Source: Betaproteobacteria bacterium TMED156
Lineage (GTDB): Bacteria; Pseudomonadota; Gammaproteobacteria; Burkholderiales; Burkholderiaceae_A
Length of the DNA: 9,196 bases
Direction of reading: 5' to 3'
Assembly (NCBI GenBank): GCA_002171155.1
Contig: NHHF01000131.1
Span: 1-9,196 of the forward strand
Each line of letters begins with the position of its first letter. Position 1 is the stretch's first letter. Of the stretch, positions 5,686 to 9,196 are shown one piece after another. Below the pieces are notes generated by a model that was not told the DNA's origin, did no database searches, and saw only the letters and a program-made list of their open reading frames with translations. The position numbers and the translations under genes are program-made.

Positions 5686-8600
5686 ATGGCTGAGCAATTT
5701 ATTGCATCAAAACAATTACCATATGTTTTGCAATCACCTAAGTTAAAAAACTTTTTTGATTCTACTTTTGATCAATGGTTCAAAAATGAAGATAGTGTCT
5801 ATGAAGTTGGTTATGTTGGTCAACGTCAAGGTAGAATATTTAATTCAAATAAAGATTCATATTTGGCTGAACCAACAGTTGATAGGACATATTATCAATT
5901 AGAGCCAGCCTCAGTCGTAAGAGATGCAAATACTCAAAATATTCTTTATCAAACAACTTACAATGATGTTATAAACAAGATTCGTTTTGATGGCGGTATA
6001 GTTGATGAACAATCGAGATTGTTCGAATCATCTTATTATTCATATGCTCCGCCAATTGACATGGACAAGTTTTTAAACTATGCTAATTATTATTGGTATC
6101 CATACGCAGACGATTTATCAACAGAAACTGGCGGAACGTTTAATAAACTTCCATCAAAGCCAGTTGACGGGACATCAAGTGCGTCTATAACTTTACCAAC
6201 AGACATTGTTGGACAAAAAACATATACAGCACCAGATGGTACAATATTTACAAATGGTTTGCACATTCGATTTGCAGGATCATACATAATTGGTACTGCT
6301 TTCCAATATTTCTACACAGTCGATTCATTAACAATTACAGCGGCAGGAACTGGTTATGCAATTGATGATGCAATTGTTATTGCAGGAAAAAATATAGGTA
6401 AAGTTACAGCCGTTAACGGAAGTGGAGCAATAACGGCAGTTGAAATTACATCAGCAGTTTTAAATGACGGTGACACGCCCGGCACAGTAACAATTACAAC
6501 ATCAGCAGGTACTAGCGGAGTTATTACAGCAACACACACTCAAACTTCAATAACATATTTTATTGAGGGAGTAGGTAAAGAAATTAAATTAATTGATACA
6601 AGAACATTAAGAAATGTTAATGATTCAACATCAGCCACGAAAGATTATATAACAATTAAAAGAGGAGCCACAGATGGAAATCTTTGGTCAAAATCAAACG
6701 GCTGGGTACATAAAGATACTTTAGATAGTTACCCTGTAACAACAGTTAATACAGAGACCGACCAAGCATGGGATGATGATGCATGGGACGTTACAAACTT
6801 TGATATATCACAAGCAACGTCATCAACAGCATTTCAACGCTCATCATCAAGACGTGCAACAAGGCCGATAATAGAATTTAAACGTGATATTGAATTATAT
6901 GATTATGGTAAAAAACATTTACTAGACGTTACAGTTATTGAACCAACTTTAACAAAGACACAGATTGAAGGTTCAGCAACCATTAACATCGATGGAAGAG
7001 CTATTCAAAATAGAGATACAATATTGTTTATTAATGCTTCAAGTCAAGATGATTATGTTCCATGGGATGGTACCACACTTTGGGACCAAGACATCGATGG
7101 GGATGCAAGTACTGGTGGCGGAGGTAACACTGGTGGTGACTTGGGTTGGGACGTTTCTAGCTCATCTTTTACTATTGGTGCTTCTGTTTGGCAAGTATCT
7201 GGAGTTGGCTCTAGTATTAAGTTAACTCAAGTTGCATCAAACTTAAACACTGATGATAAAGTATACATTGAAAAAGGTAACACGTACAAAGGCACTGAAT
7301 GGTATTATGATGGATATAATTGGAACCAAGCACAACAAAAAACAAAATCAAACCAAGCACCTTTATATAATTTGTATGACAATAATAAAGTTTTATTAAG
7401 TGACAGTTCAGTATACAGTTCATCTAATTTTGCAGGATCAAAAATATTTGGTTATAAGGAAGGAACAGGAACTGATGACACGGAATTAGGATTCCCATTA
7501 TCATATTCTTCTGGTGTAGATCGTAGTGACATACAATATTGTAATTTTTTAAATGAAGATACATATTCATATGGTGGAAACACAATTACAGGATACAAAT
7601 ATTATAAACAATTTACATATCCAGAAACAATTGATAAGATTATTAATTATGAAGTAAATGTTAATCCAAATAATAATGGAGCAGGAAATAGATATTACAT
7701 CGACGGAAAACAAACACCATCACTAATATTAGTTAGAGGTAATACTTATAACTTTAGATTTAGTTCACCGGAATCTTCAACAACTGGATACTCAAATGCA
7801 AATCATCCATTTTATATATCAACTGGAACTACTTGGTCATCAGGTACATACACAGGTGAATATACTGGAGGAATCACTGGTTCTAGAGCATACTATGGAG
7901 GTACAGATTCAATATTAAAATTCAAAGTTCCTTCAACTGCTCCAGACACATTATATTACAATTGTGGTGTTCATGATAAGATGGGAGGAAAATTAGTTAT
8001 TGTTGATAATCCTGTAACAACACTTGCTGGAGCCGAAGAAATAAAATATGCAAATGAATGGGTAATCGAACCAACTAAAAAATTAACACAAAGATTAATT
8101 CAAGAACATGTAGTCAGCAACAGAAATATAACTACTCCAATTGTACTAGAAGCTATTCCTACATCTGTTCTTGATATGGAAGTTTTTAAAAACGGTGAGA
8201 AGTTAAAGTTCGGAACTGATTACACCACTACCGATAGTGTTATATTAAATTTTGTTACTGCATTAGTGGCAGAAGATTTTATCAAAGTTTACTATGCAAC
8301 AAATAGTAAAGATCCTTTACGATCAACAAACTATTATGAAGTACCAAAAAACTTAGAAAACAATGCATCAAACCAAGACATTAGTACAACAACTTACAGT
8401 GAGCTATTCCAACACTTTAAATCAATTGTACAAAATCAACTTGGTTTTACAGGAACGGTAAGTGGTAATAACAATTATCGAGACACCGAAGAAGATTTAA
8501 GTTTAGGTTCAGTAATCTTACAACATGATGCTCCTTTATTAAAAGCAATGGCTATAATGAATAATGAAGATTTAGATGTACCAGAATCTTTAGATTATGT

Positions 8601-9196
8601 TAAAAATCGTTATCAAGAGTTCCAATTAAAATTTTTAAATGCTGTAAATAAAATTCAAAATTCAGATGCAGTCAATTCTTTAACCACAGCACAAATAGTT
8701 GATAATGCATTGGCTGATATTAATCTTAGTAAATTGTCTACAGATCCTTTTGCTTATTCAAACATGGTTGCTAGTGGTGACAGATATACTTCTGAGACAT
8801 ATACTATCAACACTACAAATTACACTTGGGGTTCACAGAGTACTTTAATTAGTTTAAATAGTATTACTCAAACAGTTTTCAATAACGAACCAGGATTAGA
8901 TATCACAAGTAGTTTCGACCCAGATGCTGATTATCAAACAAAAGCATTATACGTTTATAAAAATAATGTACAATTAACACTTAATCATGATTATATTATT
9001 AGCACTGGATCAAATGGAACTAAAATAGTTTTCTTAGGTACACCAACTCAAAAACCTCAAATTAGTGATGTTATAACATTACGTTATTATGATAGCTACC
9101 AACCAACATGGATACCGCCAACACCTGCTTCTTTAGGTATAGGTAGAATTTATAGACCATCAGAACTCGTTGACAGTACAACTTATACGTCAGGCA
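5686..9196 (+). CDS. Large virion structural protein in the gp7 position of the baseplate wedge operon (3' end outside window)
   Basis: The frame from ATG 5686 stays open for 1170 codons to the edge, already longer than T4 gp7 (1032). It starts 3 nt after the gp6 stop, with AGGGG 9 nt upstream. The N-terminus MAEQFIASKQLPYVLQSPK and a YANYYWYPYA segment (about 130-139), RPIIEFKRDIELYDYG (about 392-407), WNQAQQKTKSNQAPLYNLYD (546-565) and the NYRDTEEDLSLGSVILQHD region (about 930-948) look like the large virion protein found after gp6 in marine T4-like phages. Direct similarity to T4 gp7 is not visible by eye; the wedge role rests on gene order. Inserted pieces: a GTGYA beta segment (213-285), an Asp/Gly-rich linker with DQDIDGD (467-473) and four consecutive Gly (477-480), a cupredoxin-like domain (670-774), and two copies of a K-N-x-x-L beta repeat (833-872, 1090-1137). 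No signal peptide or membrane segment is seen. Confidence 0.82.
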   Translation, partial: MAEQFIASKQLPYVLQSPKLKNFFDSTFDQWFKNEDSVYEVGYVGQRQGRIFNSNKDSYLAEPTVDRTYYQLEPASVVRDANTQNILYQTTYNDVINKIRFDGGIVDEQSRLFESSYYSYAPPIDMDKFLNYANYYWYPYADDLSTETGGTFNKLPSKPVDGTSSASITLPTDIVGQKTYTAPDGTIFTNGLHIRFAGSYIIGTAFQYFYTVDSLTITAAGTGYAIDDAIVIAGKNIGKVTAVNGSGAITAVEITSAVLNDGDTPGTVTITTSAGTSGVITATHTQTSITYFIEGVGKEIKLIDTRTLRNVNDSTSATKDYITIKRGATDGNLWSKSNGWVHKDTLDSYPVTTVNTETDQAWDDDAWDVTNFDISQATSSTAFQRSSSRRATRPIIEFKRDIELYDYGKKHLLDVTVIEPTLTKTQIEGSATINIDGRAIQNRDTILFINASSQDDYVPWDGTTLWDQDIDGDASTGGGGNTGGDLGWDVSSSSFTIGASVWQVSGVGSSIKLTQVASNLNTDDKVYIEKGNTYKGTEWYYDGYNWNQAQQKTKSNQAPLYNLYDNNKVLLSDSSVYSSSNFAGSKIFGYKEGTGTDDTELGFPLSYSSGVDRSDIQYCNFLNEDTYSYGGNTITGYKYYKQFTYPETIDKIINYEVNVNPNNNGAGNRYYIDGKQTPSLILVRGNTYNFRFSSPESSTTGYSNANHPFYISTGTTWSSGTYTGEYTGGITGSRAYYGGTDSILKFKVPSTAPDTLYYNCGVHDKMGGKLVIVDNPVTTLAGAEEIKYANEWVIEPTKKLTQRLIQEHVVSNRNITTPIVLEAIPTSVLDMEVFKNGEKLKFGTDYTTTDSVILNFVTALVAEDFIKVYYATNSKDPLRSTNYYEVPKNLENNASNQDISTTTYSELFQHFKSIVQNQLGFTGTVSGNNNYRDTEEDLSLGSVILQHDAPLLKAMAIMNNEDLDVPESLDYVKNRYQEFQLKFLNAVNKIQNSDAVNSLTTAQIVDNALADINLSKLSTDPFAYSNMVASGDRYTSETYTINTTNYTWGSQSTLISLNSITQTVFNNEPGLDITSSFDPDADYQTKALYVYKNNVQLTLNHDYIISTGSNGTKIVFLGTPTQKPQISDVITLRYYDSYQPTWIPPTPASLGIGRIYRPSELVDSTTYTSG
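7084..7104 (+). other. Calcium-loop-like motif DQDIDGD in the third baseplate protein
   Basis: Residues 467-473 give Asp467, Asp469, Asp471, Gly472 and Asp473, a DxDxDG pattern, set at the start of a Gly-rich linker. The acidic residue expected at position 12 of an EF-hand loop is absent (Gly478), so it is a partial match. Confidence 0.35.
7693..8007 (+). other. Cupredoxin-like domain with apparent type-1 copper ligands
   Basis: Residues 670-774 of the third baseplate protein form a compact beta-rich unit: LILVRGNTYNFRF (680-692), a His-containing strand NHPFYIS (706-712), a hydrophobic KFKVPSTAPDTLYY run (745-758), then CGVHDKMGGKLVIV (760-773). The order His707 ... Cys760-x2-His763-x2-Met766 matches the ligand set of plastocyanin-like blue copper proteins, and the C-x2-H-x2-M spacing equals that of amicyanin. 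Related domains with an HPF strand and a final MGG are known in marine phage structural proteins. Whether copper is actually bound is not known from sequence; the fold may be purely structural or bind a ligand on the host surface. Confidence 0.7.
8182..8301 (+). repeat. Beta repeat, copy 1, in the third baseplate protein
   Basis: Residues 833-872 run VFKNGEKLKFGTDYT, then a strand with an Asp-Phe-Ile-Lys-Val-Tyr-Tyr ending. It pairs with copy 2 at residues 1090-1137. The layout V-x-K-N-x-x-x-L-x-x-x-x-D-Y ... (D/E)-x-I-x-(V/L)-x-Y-Y recurs in phage tail proteins as a small beta sandwich. Confidence 0.55.
8953..9096 (+). repeat. Beta repeat, copy 2, in the third baseplate protein
   Basis: Residues 1090-1137 run VYKNNVQLTLNHDYI, then a KIVFLG strand and a SDVITLRYYDS end, parallel in layout to copy 1 at residues 833-872. 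The copies are diverged in sequence and are separated by about 215 residues, including the conserved NYRDTEEDLSLG block. Confidence 0.55.

Noticed and set aside
6090..6539. Two minus-strand frames (6090-6287 and 6354-6539) opposite the third baseplate gene
   Set aside because: Both are antisense to an uninterrupted coding frame, lack ribosome-binding sites and late boxes, and show no family motifs.
6965..7423. Plus-strand frame 6965-7225 and minus-strand frame 7217-7423
   Set aside because: Both overlap the continuous frame of the third baseplate protein, which has conserved marine-phage motifs on both sides, so they are shadows.
5686..9196. Possible break or frameshift, since no complete gene is closed in this stretch
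   Set aside because: Codon-by-codon reading from ATG 5686 shows no stop to the window edge; the gene is simply cut by the end of the window.

Overview
The window is strongly AT-rich and looks like part of a marine T4-like myovirus genome, of the kind that infects low-GC plankton bacteria such as SAR11/Pelagibacter or Prochlorococcus. Three things point there. A gp25-like gene is followed directly by a gp6-like gene (baseplate wedge). Intergenic regions carry T4-type late promoter boxes (TATAAATA, or the marine-phage form AATAAATA). The structural proteins contain Ser/Thr/Gly-rich inserts typical of marine phage virion proteins. The exact host and phage genus cannot be fixed from this stretch.

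Layout. Positions 1-1124 hold three minus-strand genes: a small Gly/Lys-rich protein of unknown function (885-1124), a ClpP-like serine protease with an intact Ser/His/Asp triad (264-824), and the start of an SGNH-hydrolase-like protein that runs off the left edge (229 to 1). Positions 1125-1219 form a divergent intergenic region with a perfect TATAAATA box on each strand. From 1220 to the right edge the plus strand carries a tightly packed baseplate operon: gp25-like (1220-1759), a very long gp6-like wedge protein (1759-5682, overlapping the gp25 stop by one base), and a third structural gene starting 3 nt later at 5686. This third gene stays open for 1170 codons to the window edge and sits where gp7 is expected. 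It has no stop inside the window.

How the genes work together. In T4, gp25, gp6 and gp7 build the baseplate wedge: gp6 and gp25 join wedges and line the inner baseplate, and gp7 is the peripheral wedge backbone. The plus-strand genes here are probably one late transcript with coupled translation. The gp6 ribosome-binding site lies within the last Gly codons of gp25. The minus-strand genes each have a late-type box and are probably also expressed late; their link to virion assembly is inference only.

I found no convincing new multi-gene system. The most unusual content is domain decoration inside the baseplate proteins. The third protein carries a cupredoxin-like domain with a complete apparent type-1 copper ligand set (His707, Cys760, His763, Met766). 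Both it and gp6 contain a DxDxDG calcium-loop-like motif. The gp6-like protein is about twice the length of T4 gp6. No tRNA, rRNA, CRISPR array, insertion sequence or clear terminator was seen.
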